The notes: generated from the sequence alone by a model not told the origin. A stretch of DNA of 64,000 bases from Lachnospiraceae bacterium AC2029 (GCA_000703065.1 JNLK01000001.1:1736001-1800000), one strand, 5' to 3'. Shown: positions 1 through 8,539, numbered from the stretch's first letter. Translations and numbers: made by a program.

Positions 1-14
1 TTCAGATATTTTAA

Positions 15-30
15 TGTTTCACGTGAAACA
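15..30. promoter_or_regulatory. parS: parS site 1 (ParB/Spo0J centromere)
   Basis: This is a perfect 16-bp palindrome, TGTTTCACGTGAAACA, matching the Bacillus parS consensus. ParB is known to load and spread from such sites to organise the origin region and recruit SMC. Confidence 0.9.
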
Positions 31-132
31 TTATGATGTAATTTCTATTCCTTTTGATGGTAGAACAATATCGGCCTGAATATAATATCGCTTTTGTTCA
101 ATGAGATCATATTTGAACTCATTGAAGTGAAA

Positions 133-148
133 TGTTTCACGTGAAACA
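133..148. promoter_or_regulatory. parS: parS site 2
   Basis: A second exact copy of TGTTTCACGTGAAACA lies about 100 bp from site 1. Confidence 0.9.
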
Positions 149-468
149 TTGTTCAATAATCCTAGATGATTATTAAGTTGTTGAAATTTGTTATAGATAG
201 TTGGTATATTTAGTATTCAATCATATATATCTGTATTATACCTATTATCATAGATAATTAGTATACTAGAGCTGAATTAATTCGGAATCAATTCTGGAAT
301 CATAGGAACGGAATTATAAGATAATAATATGGAATTGATTCAATATATATAACATCAAAATCATGATTATAGTCCGGGATAGTATTATGTCCTGGATCAA
401 ATTGTTAGATGAAGATGATCATTATTGCATCATAGGTTAATCAAATTCATTCGTGTTCTATTGAACAA

Positions 469-484
469 TGGTTCACGTGAAACA
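469..484. promoter_or_regulatory. parS: parS site 3 (one mismatch)
   Basis: TGGTTCACGTGAAACA differs from the perfect palindrome at position 3 only. The central TTCACGTGAA core is intact. Confidence 0.75.
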
Positions 485-753
485 TAGCTATTATGTAGAA
501 GATAAAATAATTACTAAATTTATCAGAAGTGAAGTAAAAATGAGTAACTAAGTTTAATATAATATCTCTATCACTAAAACTTAAAGGAAGAAGCAAAAAA
601 ACATTAATAATGAATATGATTGTCTTATAAGACAATCTACTATCTAATATTTGTGAGGTTGATTATTTTGTTGATACTTTATTGTAACGACGTTAATTTT
701 CTGGATGGCACGGTTTGTAATTGCTTTAGTTGTTTGATATTTGATACAAAACA

Positions 754-769
754 TGTTTCACGTGAAACA
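754..769. promoter_or_regulatory. parS: parS site 4 inside an extended palindrome
   Basis: This exact 16-bp parS palindrome extends to a perfect 32-bp palindrome covering 746-777. The extension could stabilise a cruciform or simply be a stronger ParB site. Confidence 0.9.
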
Positions 770-873
770 TGTTTTGTAAGCAAATATCAATACTATAAAT
801 AATACAAAATGATAGTGAACGATAAGAACGTAGCTGAATTGTAGGTTTGAAAAATGGAAAACCGAGATCAACC

Positions 874-954
874 TGTTGATAACTATAACTTATCAACAGG
901 TTTGTCGACATTATCAACACTCCTGAGAGAAATACAGAAATTAAAAGTGGATAA
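874..954. promoter_or_regulatory. DnaA-box-like cluster
   Basis: TTATCAACA-type 9-mers occur at 874-882 (reverse), 890-898 and 911-919 (forward). A TTATCCACT-type 9-mer lies at 946-954 (reverse). Each differs from the consensus TTATCCACA by one base. The first two form an inverted repeat. With the adjacent parS sites this suggests origin-proximal DNA; alone, four near-boxes would be weak evidence. Confidence 0.5.
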
Positions 955-1068
955 GAACTATTCTCTATAAATATAGAACGCACCGGTTTAACGATATGAA
1001 TAGTTTACATAATGCGGTTGACATAATTTTGTTGTTGAGTTAATCGATATGTCCCACAGTGATGAAGG

Positions 1069-1674
1069 TCAATGCCCGAAGGTCACTAATTCATTTATCA
1101 TTTCCCAATCAGTGCAGTGACGGTAACCGTCATTCGGAAATTCACAGTCCCGATTCCATGGCCGGTTGAAAACCAATACCTTCAGTTCCGGTAGGTGATT
1201 GAAGAATTTGAAGGCGGAGGGTGAGTCTTCTATGGCGTAATCAAAGTGCATTTTATAATAATCATCCAGCTCGAGATTAAAGTCACTGTTTTTAATGAAG
1301 GTGTCACGCCCATATTTGTTCAGACAGTACATCTCCACACGTTCGAATCCGTGCTGATCCAGCCAGGTTCTGGATGTGGTATAGGAGCTGTAGGGACGGC
1401 CGGTAATGATGGATACGTGATAACCTTTGTCCAGCCACTGGTTCACGATCTCTGATGAACCCGGGGTCTCCTCGTAGGCCAGGAGACGCTCAGGCCGGTG
1501 CCCCTCCAGCATCAGGTACTCATATTGTTCGTCCGTAAGAGAGAATGATTTTTGAAGATTAAAGAATTTGATATTCTCATAGGGGACGTACTTTCTGAAG
1601 AGTTCGTAAACAAGATCGGAGAAGTACCGGGCTGTTTCACAAAGGCAGTCATCAAAATCAATATAGATGTTCAT
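1069..1674 (-). CDS. HAD-superfamily 5'-nucleotidase-like phosphatase
   Basis: This 201-residue soluble protein has the haloacid dehalogenase fold signature. The N-terminal motif I, DFDDC at residues 6-10, supplies the Asp nucleophile and the general acid two residues later. IITGRP near residue 95 is motif II, and AIEDSP near residue 150 is the metal-binding acidic motif. The overall pattern is closest to the small deoxyribonucleotidase (NT5C-like) branch, which removes phosphate from nucleoside monophosphates, but the substrate cannot be read from the sequence. A GAGG ribosome binding site lies about 9 nt before the ATG. It is probably a single-gene unit, with gaps on both sides. Confidence 0.75.
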   Translation of the reverse strand: MNIYIDFDDCLCETARYFSDLVYELFRKYVPYENIKFFNLQKSFSLTDEQYEYLMLEGHRPERLLAYEETPGSSEIVNQWLDKGYHVSIITGRPYSSYTTSRTWLDQHGFERVEMYCLNKYGRDTFIKNSDFNLELDDYYKMHFDYAIEDSPSAFKFFNHLPELKVLVFNRPWNRDCEFPNDGYRHCTDWEMINELVTFGH

Positions 1675-1762
1675 CGCGGTTTACCTCGTTTCTGATAAGT
1701 GGCTTCCCAGTTACGTCTTCCTGGCTGCGAATTCCTTGCTGTAGCTTCCGGGTTCATCAACC

Positions 1763-2299
1763 TCATTTTCCATATTTTGACACAATGATCTTCATCGCAT
1801 TTTCCTGATAGGGCAGGGTGTTCTCAACCATATTTGCATTGAAGTGAAGTTTGTAGCCATTGCTCAGCCGGATCGTGATCGCTTTTACGCTTTTCCGGAT
1901 TCCTAAATAGTTTTTGGCAGTAATCTCTGAAAGCTCCTGATAATGAAAGAATACGAACGCTCCGTAATCGGGGCTTTGCTTCTCCGGATTGATCTTCATT
2001 CCGCCGCCGGATAGGGGGATGATCCCAACCCCCAGTTCTGTAAAATTGAGCAACGCGAAAACATAGTCGTAGATATTGCTGACCCTTCGGTCTCGTTCTT
2101 CTCCGAGCAGTCCGCCGATTACATATCCGGCCGGACCGAATGCACCATTTCCTATCATTGAGCCGGTAGAGGAAGAACTCTTTGAATAATCAACAATGGC
2201 TCCGACGATACAGTTTTCTTTATTCCCTGTACAGTTGACTCTTCTGAAAATATTACAGGCGCCCAGATATGTACTAAAATCATCCATGAATCCCGTCAT
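1763..2299 (-). CDS. conserved hypothetical protein
   Basis: This protein of 178 residues resembles no family I recognise. I start it at the ATG with AAGGAG upstream rather than at the longer open frame, which would add 13 basic residues without a ribosome binding site. A glycine-rich stretch near residues 45-65 (GNGAFGPAGYVIGGLLGEE) could be a short membrane-interacting or glycine-zipper segment. The rest is mixed alpha/beta with a C-terminal region that may resemble a PH-like fold. Its start overlaps the end of a small membrane ORF by 20 nt, suggesting translational coupling. Confidence 0.6.
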   Translation of the reverse strand: MTGFMDDFSTYLGACNIFRRVNCTGNKENCIVGAIVDYSKSSSSTGSMIGNGAFGPAGYVIGGLLGEERDRRVSNIYDYVFALLNFTELGVGIIPLSGGGMKINPEKQSPDYGAFVFFHYQELSEITAKNYLGIRKSVKAITIRLSNGYKLHFNANMVENTLPYQENAMKIIVSKYGK

Positions 2300-2396
2300 T
2301 TCGTTTCTCCTTCTTTTCGATAATGACAGCCGAAGCAACCGCCGTAATGATCATGATCCCAAGTATCGTAAACTGAAGGATCAGGAATACCTTCAT
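2280..2396 (-). CDS. possible 38-residue membrane micropeptide
   Basis: This short frame begins MKVFLILQFTILGIMI, continues as an uninterrupted hydrophobic helix of about 25 residues, and ends in a charged tail rich in Lys and Glu. It overlaps the downstream gene start and the AAGGAG ribosome binding site of that gene. This looks like a coupled two-gene unit just after the argS terminator. It has no good ribosome binding site of its own, so it may be a chance frame. Confidence 0.35.
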   Translation of the reverse strand: MKVFLILQFTILGIMIITAVASAVIIEKKEKRNDGIHG

Positions 2397-2410
2397 TTTC
2401 GTCAATGTAA

Positions 2411-2440
2411 AGAAACCCCCGCTTGTACACGGGGGTTTTC
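2411..2440 (-). terminator. intrinsic terminator of argS
   Basis: An inverted repeat, aaacccccg...cgggggttt, with an 8-nt loop lies immediately after the argS stop on the minus strand and is followed by a T-rich tract. The plus strand also ends in tttt, so it could work both ways. Confidence 0.75.
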
Positions 2441-2444
2441 TATC

Positions 2445-4136
2445 TTACATCTGCTCAACGCAGGTGATTCCGAGAAGCTCGACTGCATCGCGGAGTACAC
2501 GACGTGTGATGTCAACCAGAAGCACACGGGCGTTGCGCTCTGCAGGATCCTCTACATTGATCCGGTTTACGGTATAGTAGTGGTTAAATGCCTGAGCGAC
2601 TGCAATGGAGAAACGTGCAACCACTGACGGCTCATAACGGTTTGCTGCTTCCTTGACAACAGCGGGGAAGCGGCTGAGCTCCTTCAGAAGTCCGAGGGAT
2701 GCTTCATCGGTCAGGAAGCTGATATCCACATCTGCCTTGCTGTCATAGCCCTCCACCTTGCGAAGGATGCTGGAGCAGCGTGCATAGGTGTACTGAACAT
2801 ACGGACCTGTCTCACCGTCGAAGTTGAGAAGGTGTTCCCAACGGAAGGATACGTCCTTGATCCGCTGGTTGTAAAGGTCGTTGAAGATCACGGCTCCGAC
2901 ACCGATATGACGCGCAACCGTATCCTTGTCCTCCAGCTCTGGGTTCTTCTCCTCGATGATGGTGCGGATCTTGGAGATCGCCTCCAGAAGAATATCCTCG
3001 GCATAGATGACATTTCCGTCACGGGAGGAGAGCTTTTCGCCACCCAGGCTGACAAGGCCGTAGGGGATATGAACCAGACCGTCCTTCGCCCACTCATTTC
3101 CGAGAAGCTCCACAACCTTGAATACCTGCTGGAAATGCAGACGCTGTTCCTGGCCGGTGACATAGAGACATTTATCGAAATTGTAGTTTTCCTTACGATA
3201 GAAGATGGCGGCCAGATCTCTGGTTGCGTAGATAGAGCTTCCGTCGTTCTTCAGGATGAGACAGGGTGCCATGTCATAGGCTTCCAGATCTACGATCTTT
3301 GCGCCTTCGCTCTCGGTCAGAAGGCCTGCTGCGGAAAGGCGGCTGACCACATCCTCGGTCTTGTCGCGGTAGAAGCTTTCACCCATGTAGTGGTCGAACT
3401 CCATACCCAGAAGACGATAGGTCCTCTTGAACTCTTCGAGACTGATCTCCACGAACCACTGCCAGATCTTCAGGGCCTCTTCATTTCCGCGCTCCATTTC
3501 CGCAAACCAGAAGCGTGCTTCATCCTCCAGTGCGGGATCCTTGTCGGCTTCCTGATGGAAGAGGACATACAGACGCATCAGTTCCTCGATGCCCTTCTCC
3601 TTTACGGATTCTTCGGAGCCCCATTTCTTATAAGCCACGATCAGCTTTCCGAACTGTGTACCCCAGTCGCCCAGGTGGTTGATCCGCTCAACATGGTAGC
3701 CCAGTTTGCTGTAGATCTTGTACAGGGAGTTGCCGATAATGGTAGTACGAAGATGTCCTACGTGGAAGTTCTTCGCAACGTTCGGTGAAGAGTAGTCGAT
3801 GCAGATGGTGTGGCCGTCGCCTTCCTTCGAGCTGCCGAAGCCTTCTTCCCGGACTGCGGAGAGCATGGTCTTTGCGAATACATCCTTCTTGATGAAGAAA
3901 TTCAGGTATGCACCGACAACGCGGATCTCTTCCACGAAGTCAGGGACCGTGATGGAGTCATGCAGCTCCTGAGCGATCATCGGCGGAGCCTTACGGAGTG
4001 TCTTCGCCAGACGGAAGCAGGGAAATGCATAGTCTCCCATTTCGGGATTCGGCGGGATCTCGATCAGCTCGCTGATCTCCGCCTCGGTGAGAGAGGGGAG
4101 CTGTCCTGCCAGAAGTTGAATGATCTGTTCTTTCAT
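2445..4136 (-). CDS. argS: arginine--tRNA ligase
   Basis: This cytosolic class I aminoacyl-tRNA synthetase charges tRNA-Arg. The protein is 563 residues, normal for the bacterial enzyme. It starts with the N-terminal Add-1-like domain, followed by the HIGH-type motif HVGHLR near residue 125 in the context SSPNVAKNFHVGHLR, which is diagnostic of ArgRS. The C-terminal DALR anticodon-binding helical domain includes YTYARCSSI and ends in ELLGI. A GGAGG box lies before the ATG. The gene is 20 nt downstream of the GHKL ATPase gene and ends in a strong terminator, so it is the last gene of a dacA-like/ATPase/argS transcript. Confidence 0.97.
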   Translation of the reverse strand: MKEQIIQLLAGQLPSLTEAEISELIEIPPNPEMGDYAFPCFRLAKTLRKAPPMIAQELHDSITVPDFVEEIRVVGAYLNFFIKKDVFAKTMLSAVREEGFGSSKEGDGHTICIDYSSPNVAKNFHVGHLRTTIIGNSLYKIYSKLGYHVERINHLGDWGTQFGKLIVAYKKWGSEESVKEKGIEELMRLYVLFHQEADKDPALEDEARFWFAEMERGNEEALKIWQWFVEISLEEFKRTYRLLGMEFDHYMGESFYRDKTEDVVSRLSAAGLLTESEGAKIVDLEAYDMAPCLILKNDGSSIYATRDLAAIFYRKENYNFDKCLYVTGQEQRLHFQQVFKVVELLGNEWAKDGLVHIPYGLVSLGGEKLSSRDGNVIYAEDILLEAISKIRTIIEEKNPELEDKDTVARHIGVGAVIFNDLYNQRIKDVSFRWEHLLNFDGETGPYVQYTYARCSSILRKVEGYDSKADVDISFLTDEASLGLLKELSRFPAVVKEAANRYEPSVVARFSIAVAQAFNHYYTVNRINVEDPAERNARVLLVDITRRVLRDAVELLGITCVEQM

Positions 4137-4156
4137 ATATAAATATCCTCCGATGA

Positions 4157-5269
4157 TTATTCTACAGGCAATGAGAAACGTACGGTGGTTCCGTGATCCT
4201 TGGATCCGGACAGGTTCATGCGTCCGTCCAGAAGGAACAGCATTTCCTCTGCCTTGTGAAGGCTGCTGTACCAGGGTGAGTCCTTCATGACGGTCTCGGA
4301 GATTCCGGTTCCGTTGTCGCTCAGAAAGACGTCGACGTCAGCAGCGCTGATCTGAACCCGGAAGCGGATCTGATTGGCTCCGGAATGTCGTACGATATTG
4401 TCAAAGAAGATCTCGAGAAGCCGGATCAGCGTCAGGGACCGGATGTAAGGGATCACAAGGGTCTCATCCTTCTGCTGTACCGTAGACTCAAGGACAAACT
4501 CCGGGTGTCGGTCGCGGAAGCCCATGATCCATTCGTCCAGGATCGTTCCTACGGGACGTTTCTCGTCAAATGTATGGTGCAGCCGATCCAGCTGTGCTTT
4601 CATGGTTGCGGTGATGCCTTCATTCTGGGTCTGGAATTCGTCCAGGATCAGACGGGCCTGCTGGGGGTCTGTGGAGATCAGCCGGCGCAGGGTATCCAGC
4701 CGGTGGGTCTGGCTGGAAAGCGGTGTCAGCGCCTTCCGTTCCAGGATGGTCGCAAGATAGGCTTTGTCAAATGCGTCAAGGAGAAGGATCTGCTCTCCGT
4801 GCTCGCTGATATCAGGAAGCTCTTCCTCTTCTTCTATGAATTCAAAATCCTCCGATTCTTCCTCTTCAAAGATCATATCCTTGCTGAGACGGAGGGTAGC
4901 CTGCTGTGCGGCGCGGAGCATACGGATCTTGTCCTCGGTTTCCCGGATCCGTTCCTGTGCATCTTCCTGCTCGGCGATCAGGGTCTGCTTCCGCTCGGTC
5001 AGGGTACGGATGATCTCCTCCAGCTCATTTTCCCGCTGGGTGGTTGCATCGTCCGCGTGGATGGGTCGGAAGACATTCTTCCGATGATTGGCATTTACGG
5101 AATAGAGGTTCTTCGTCCGGTTCTGCTCGTCAAGACGGATGTTCAGCTCGAAGAGCTCGGTTTTCACTTCCTGAAGACGGGACATGGCATCAGCATGCAC
5201 ACGGCTGAAATGCTTCAGCATTTCGCCGTTGGCCTTGATGATGGGAGCCAGCTGTTCCTTTTTGTCCAT
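4157..5269 (-). CDS. soluble GHKL-ATPase / degenerate histidine-kinase-like protein
   Basis: The 370 residues have no membrane segment. The first half is a long charged coiled coil (about residues 20-130) followed by an acidic patch. The C-terminal third is a GHKL ATPase domain: N box EIFFDNIVRHSG, G1 box DNGTGI near residue 318 and a G2-like GTTVRF near the end. The layout resembles NarL/DegS-type sensor kinases, but I cannot find the usual ARDLHDG phospho-acceptor motif before the ATPase domain. It may therefore be a pseudo-kinase or act on a different residue. No response regulator is adjacent. It lies 51 nt downstream of the carboxypeptidase gene and 20 nt upstream of argS. Confidence 0.65.
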   Translation of the reverse strand: MDKKEQLAPIIKANGEMLKHFSRVHADAMSRLQEVKTELFELNIRLDEQNRTKNLYSVNANHRKNVFRPIHADDATTQRENELEEIIRTLTERKQTLIAEQEDAQERIRETEDKIRMLRAAQQATLRLSKDMIFEEEESEDFEFIEEEEELPDISEHGEQILLLDAFDKAYLATILERKALTPLSSQTHRLDTLRRLISTDPQQARLILDEFQTQNEGITATMKAQLDRLHHTFDEKRPVGTILDEWIMGFRDRHPEFVLESTVQQKDETLVIPYIRSLTLIRLLEIFFDNIVRHSGANQIRFRVQISAADVDVFLSDNGTGISETVMKDSPWYSSLHKAEEMLFLLDGRMNLSGSKDHGTTVRFSLPVE

Positions 5270-5320
5270 GGTTCTTCCTTTCTGTCGGATCTGTCGGAGC
5301 CTTCAAAGTCTTCGGAGGGG

Positions 5321-7117
5321 TCAGCCCTCGTCGGTGATGTCCTCGAGATCCTCTTTCTTCTTTCTGCGGGTTTCGGCTTTCTTCCTCGCAGTTTCTTTCT
5401 TCGCAGTTTCTTTCTTCGCAGTTTCTTTCTTCGCAGTTTCTTTCTTCACAGGTTCTTCTTTCTGTGAAACTTCATCCTTCTGCTTTGCGGTACGGGTGGG
5501 AAGCTCGTCCTGTATATCGTCGATGCTCACATTTTCGTCATCCGCGCCTGTGGCGCCATCCGCTGTTTTAATGGAAGGCATCTTGATGTCGGGAAGATTG
5601 ATCTTCGGAAGTTCAGTCTCATCCTCCACGGTGGAGAGATATCGGTTCTCGGCCTTCCTGCGCTCGATCTCGGCCATGACCTCCGGGCCGTCTCTTGCAG
5701 GGACGGGTCCGTCACCGAAATATCTGCGGACAGCGGTCCGGTTCTTCTTCCGGTGCTGAGCTACCAGGATGGTGATCAGGCAAAGGCTGATGGCGGCAAC
5801 CAGACACAGGATCATGCGGGGCAGGGATTCCTTCACCACATCCCGGAAGATCTCCGAGCGTGTCGGAGCAGGTGTGGTGGTGATCTGGGCGTAACGCCGC
5901 TGGCTGAGAGACAGAGCCGAAAGGTCCTCTGTCATGTGGGTCCGGTCGGAGACGATCGGAACGGTCGCCAGGGTCTCGCCTTTGTAGGTAAGTGCCACGG
6001 ATCCGACCTCCTGACCGGAACGGTCCGGCTTGTAGGTAAGCTCCTTCCCGATGTCCTCTGCCGTTACGGAGGTCCTTGTATATAATATGATGGAAGTGTC
6101 CAGCGTGAATTCCGGAAGGGAATGTCCCAGTCTTGCGTAGTAATTCTCCAGAATGGGGTTGTCGGTCTCATTTGCTTCCGAAAGCTTATAGTCCAGGAGC
6201 GGAGAGATCTTATGGTAGGCGGTGAAGCCAAACTCCAGCAGGGTGGAGGAGTCGGTATAGCGGTCGGATTTCTCCGGACAGCCGAAGCAGACCGATACCA
6301 GACGTCGGCCATCCTTTTCGGCAAAGGCTACCATTGTATTTCCCGCTGATTCCGTGTATCCGGTCTTTCCGCCGGTACAGGGCTCATAGTAGTAATCCGT
6401 AACGTCATACAGCAGCTGGTTTGTGGTCCACAGCTCGCGCTGCCCCACCATGTTCGTAGGTGGGATCCAGTGAACCTGCTCGCGGATGATGTCCCTGATC
6501 CGGGAGCGACCGTAGGCTGCCTGTGCGATCAGAGCCATATCGTATGCTGTCGTATAGTGATTCGAATCCGGGAGTCCGTTTGCGTTTGCAAAATGTGTGT
6601 TCTTGCAGCCAAGGGACTCCGCGGTGGCGTTCATTTCCTTGACGAAACTTCCGACGGTCTTGGAGGAAGCCATGGCCAGTACATTTGCCGCGTCATTTGC
6701 AGACGGGAGCAGCATGGCGTAGAAGAGGTCCTCCACGGAAATGGCCTCGCCCGGGGAGAGACCGATGGTCACGGCGTCATAGTCAATGCCGTCCAGGGCG
6801 CCGTCCTTTACAACGACCTGATCGGAGAATTTCAGATGGTCCACCGCCAGCAGGGCGGTCATGAGCTTTGTGGTGCTCGCGGGTTCGGATTTTCTGTGTG
6901 GGTCCTTCTCATACAGGATGTCTCCGGTGTCCAGGTCCATCAGGATGGCGGACTTGGCTGTGATCTCGGGGGCATCCGCGGGTACAAAGGCGGTTCCCGA
7001 TGCGTCGGTTCCGCTGTCGGACCCATTTCCGGGGATCTGTCCCGGCTCTGCCGCATAGACCGGAGTGGAGAGAAGGAACATCGCACATATAATGAATAAG
7101 AAGATGCGTTTCTTCAT
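5321..7117 (-). CDS. D-alanyl-D-alanine carboxypeptidase (peptidase S11) with cytoplasmic repeat tail
   Basis: This penicillin-binding D,D-carboxypeptidase trims the terminal D-Ala of peptidoglycan stem peptides outside the membrane. A signal peptide (residues 1-22, ending VYA-AE) precedes the catalytic domain. The SxxK motif is S81-T-T-K84, SxN is S139-A-N141 and KTG is K251-T-G253. A helix near residues 435-460 anchors the C terminus, and a basic/acidic tail of about 130 residues faces the cytoplasm. Such a tail is longer than in ordinary DacA/DacF and contains KKETA repeats. I chose the ATG with GGAG upstream, dropping 20 residues of the longer frame. The protein is 598 residues. Confidence 0.9.
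   Translation of the reverse strand: MKKRIFLFIICAMFLLSTPVYAAEPGQIPGNGSDSGTDASGTAFVPADAPEITAKSAILMDLDTGDILYEKDPHRKSEPASTTKLMTALLAVDHLKFSDQVVVKDGALDGIDYDAVTIGLSPGEAISVEDLFYAMLLPSANDAANVLAMASSKTVGSFVKEMNATAESLGCKNTHFANANGLPDSNHYTTAYDMALIAQAAYGRSRIRDIIREQVHWIPPTNMVGQRELWTTNQLLYDVTDYYYEPCTGGKTGYTESAGNTMVAFAEKDGRRLVSVCFGCPEKSDRYTDSSTLLEFGFTAYHKISPLLDYKLSEANETDNPILENYYARLGHSLPEFTLDTSIILYTRTSVTAEDIGKELTYKPDRSGQEVGSVALTYKGETLATVPIVSDRTHMTEDLSALSLSQRRYAQITTTPAPTRSEIFRDVVKESLPRMILCLVAAISLCLITILVAQHRKKNRTAVRRYFGDGPVPARDGPEVMAEIERRKAENRYLSTVEDETELPKINLPDIKMPSIKTADGATGADDENVSIDDIQDELPTRTAKQKDEVSQKEEPVKKETAKKETAKKETAKKETARKKAETRRKKKEDLEDITDEG
5387..5446 (-). repeat. 15-bp tandem repeat (four units) in the carboxypeptidase tail
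   Basis: Four perfect or near-perfect 15-bp units encode the pentapeptide KKETA repeated in the cytoplasmic tail. Because the unit is a multiple of three, copy number can change without shifting the frame. Confidence 0.9.
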
Positions 7118-7148
7118 AATTATATATCTCCAGATAGAATACCATCTT

Positions 7149-7177
7149 ATTTTGCCACAAATAAGGGGAAATGACAA
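7149..7177 (-). promoter_or_regulatory. sigma-A promoter for the carboxypeptidase operon
   Basis: On the minus strand TTGTCA is followed after 17 nt by CAAAAT, about 30 nt upstream of the start codon. It is divergent from the trmB promoter. Confidence 0.55.
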
Positions 7178-7210
7178 GGGTTTCTGCGATGCGGCGGTGT
7201 GCTCAGCGGC

Positions 7211-7239
7211 TTGCTTTTTCCGGTCTGCTGTCGTATAAT
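7211..7239 (+). promoter_or_regulatory. sigma-A promoter for trmB
   Basis: TTGCTT, a 17-nt spacer and a perfect TATAAT precede trmB by about 50 nt. Confidence 0.75.
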
Positions 7240-7287
7240 GAACCGACTGTCCGCATAGGTCGGACCGCTTAGGAGAGGAGTCGGAAG

Positions 7288-7935
7288 ATGCGTCTTAGAA
7301 ATGTACCGGGGTCGCGTGAGGTGATCGCCGAAAATGAATATGTGGTTCATGATGAGCAGAGCATGAAGGGGCAGTGGGCCTCCGTGTTCGGAAATGACCG
7401 GCCGATCCATGTGGAGATCGGTATGGGAAAGGGCAGCTTCCTTATGGAAATGGCCCGTCGCAATCCGGAGATCAACTACCTGGGGATCGAAAAGTACTCC
7501 AGTGTCCTGCTGCGCGCCATCGAGAAGCACGAGGAGGCGCCGGAGTTGACGAATCTGAAGTTTATCCGTATGGATGCGGAGGAGATCGAGGAGGTTTTTG
7601 CCCCCGGTGAGATCGACTATATCTATCTGAATTTCTCCGATCCCTGGCCGAAGGACCGTCATGCGAAACGCAGACTCACCTCGGACCGTTTTCTGAACCG
7701 CTATCAGAGGCTGCTGGCCCCCGGCGGAGGAGTGACCTTCAAGACGGATAACGTGGATCTGTTTGACTTTTCCGTGGAATCCGCAAAGGAATGTGGATGG
7801 GAGCAGCTGGCGATCAGCCGGGATCTTCATAACAGTCCTTATGCGGAAGGGAACGTGATGACGGAATATGAGACGAAATTCTCCGGTCTGGGGAATAAGA
7901 TTTGCATGCTGAAGATCGTTCCGCCCAGGGCATAA
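7288..7935 (+). CDS. trmB: tRNA (guanine-N7-)-methyltransferase
   Basis: This enzyme transfers a methyl group from S-adenosylmethionine to N7 of G46 in the variable loop of tRNAs. At 215 residues it has the normal TrmB length. Seen in the protein are HVEIGMGKGSFL (SAM-binding motif I, residues 47-58), the family signature LNFSDPWPKDRHAKRRL near residue 112, and TDN near residue 152. A GGAGAGGAG ribosome binding site precedes the ATG. It appears to be a single-gene unit and is followed by the tRNA-Lys gene. Confidence 0.95.
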   Translation: MRLRNVPGSREVIAENEYVVHDEQSMKGQWASVFGNDRPIHVEIGMGKGSFLMEMARRNPEINYLGIEKYSSVLLRAIEKHEEAPELTNLKFIRMDAEEIEEVFAPGEIDYIYLNFSDPWPKDRHAKRRLTSDRFLNRYQRLLAPGGGVTFKTDNVDLFDFSVESAKECGWEQLAISRDLHNSPYAEGNVMTEYETKFSGLGNKICMLKIVPPRA

Positions 7936-8008
7936 TTGTGAATGTTGCAATAAATGCTTTGTGAATTTTGTGCAAACCTCCAAAAAGGGAAATCCTATTA
8001 AAAATGGG

Positions 8009-8037
8009 TTGCAAAACGCAGGAAACTGTAATATAAT
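8009..8037 (+). promoter_or_regulatory. promoter of tRNA-Lys
   Basis: TTGCAA, a 17-nt spacer and TATAAT lie 33 nt before the tRNA 5' end. Confidence 0.8.
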
Positions 8038-8070
8038 CAACAAGTGTTTTCGGGAAAGCACCATAAACAC

Positions 8071-8143
8071 GGGCCGCTAGCTCATTTGGTAGAGCACCTG
8101 ACTCTTAATCAGGGTGTGCGGGGTTCGAGCCCCCGGCGGCCCA
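8071..8143 (+). tRNA. tRNA-Lys(CTT)
   Basis: This is a 73-nt cloverleaf. Acceptor arms GGGCCGC and GCGGCCC pair perfectly, and the D arm is GCTC/GAGC. The anticodon stem CCTGA/TCAGG carries loop CTCTTAA (anticodon CTT), and the T arm has GTTCGAG. The 3' CCA is not encoded. It is a plausible integration landmark for the module that follows. Confidence 0.95.
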
Positions 8144-8227
8144 CTACAGGAGGGCTGAGGACTTAGCTTCATGCTAGGCCTTTGGCTCTTTTTAATTTCC
8201 TGCGATGATCAGATACCTGAACATCAG

Positions 8228-8276
8228 AATATCAGAAGAAGCCCGGTCGGGAGAGATCCCGGCCGGGCTTCTTTGT
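8228..8276 (+). terminator. terminator, left copy of a duplicated 49-nt sequence
   Basis: GAAGCCCGG...CCGGGCTTC with a short internal stem and a following TTTG makes a strong intrinsic terminator. A 49-nt copy with one mismatch occurs at 15805-15853 on the other side of the chaperone module. A weaker hairpin with a TTTTT tail at about 8148-8196 may be the first terminator of the tRNA. Confidence 0.8.
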
Positions 8277-8539
8277 GCAATTACACCCAACGTTTTGTGT
8301 TATGTATTGGGAAGAAAAGAAGAATCAAACGGGTTTCGTTTTGAGAAAAATCATAAGCAACAGGAAAAGATTTAGATGACTGGAATTAATACGTTCTGAT
8401 ATAATATAGGAGTAATACAATATGGAAAGAAGGATGAGACCGTAAGGGATGGCCTCTATCCTATAACAGCTTCTGAGTACATACCGGACGCAGACGGGAT
8501 GCGGTCCCTGATATTACATAACCTCCGGAGGGTGGGAGA

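Larger units (their letters stand above)
1..1068. other. AT-rich non-coding origin-proximal region
   Basis: No convincing gene is visible in this stretch. The short open frames have no ribosome binding site and run through palindromes. It holds four parS-like palindromes in its first 770 bases and a group of DnaA-box-like 9-mers near 874-954. That combination is typical of the neighbourhood of oriC in Firmicutes. The dnaA, rpmH and parAB genes are not in the window, so the exact position relative to oriC is inference. Confidence 0.6.

Noticed and set aside
15-769. CRISPR-like GTTTCAC repeats at the left edge
   Set aside because: The sites are 16-bp palindromes at irregular spacing and match parS exactly.
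620-802. 60-codon ORF in the parS region
   Set aside because: It runs through a parS palindrome and has no ribosome binding site.
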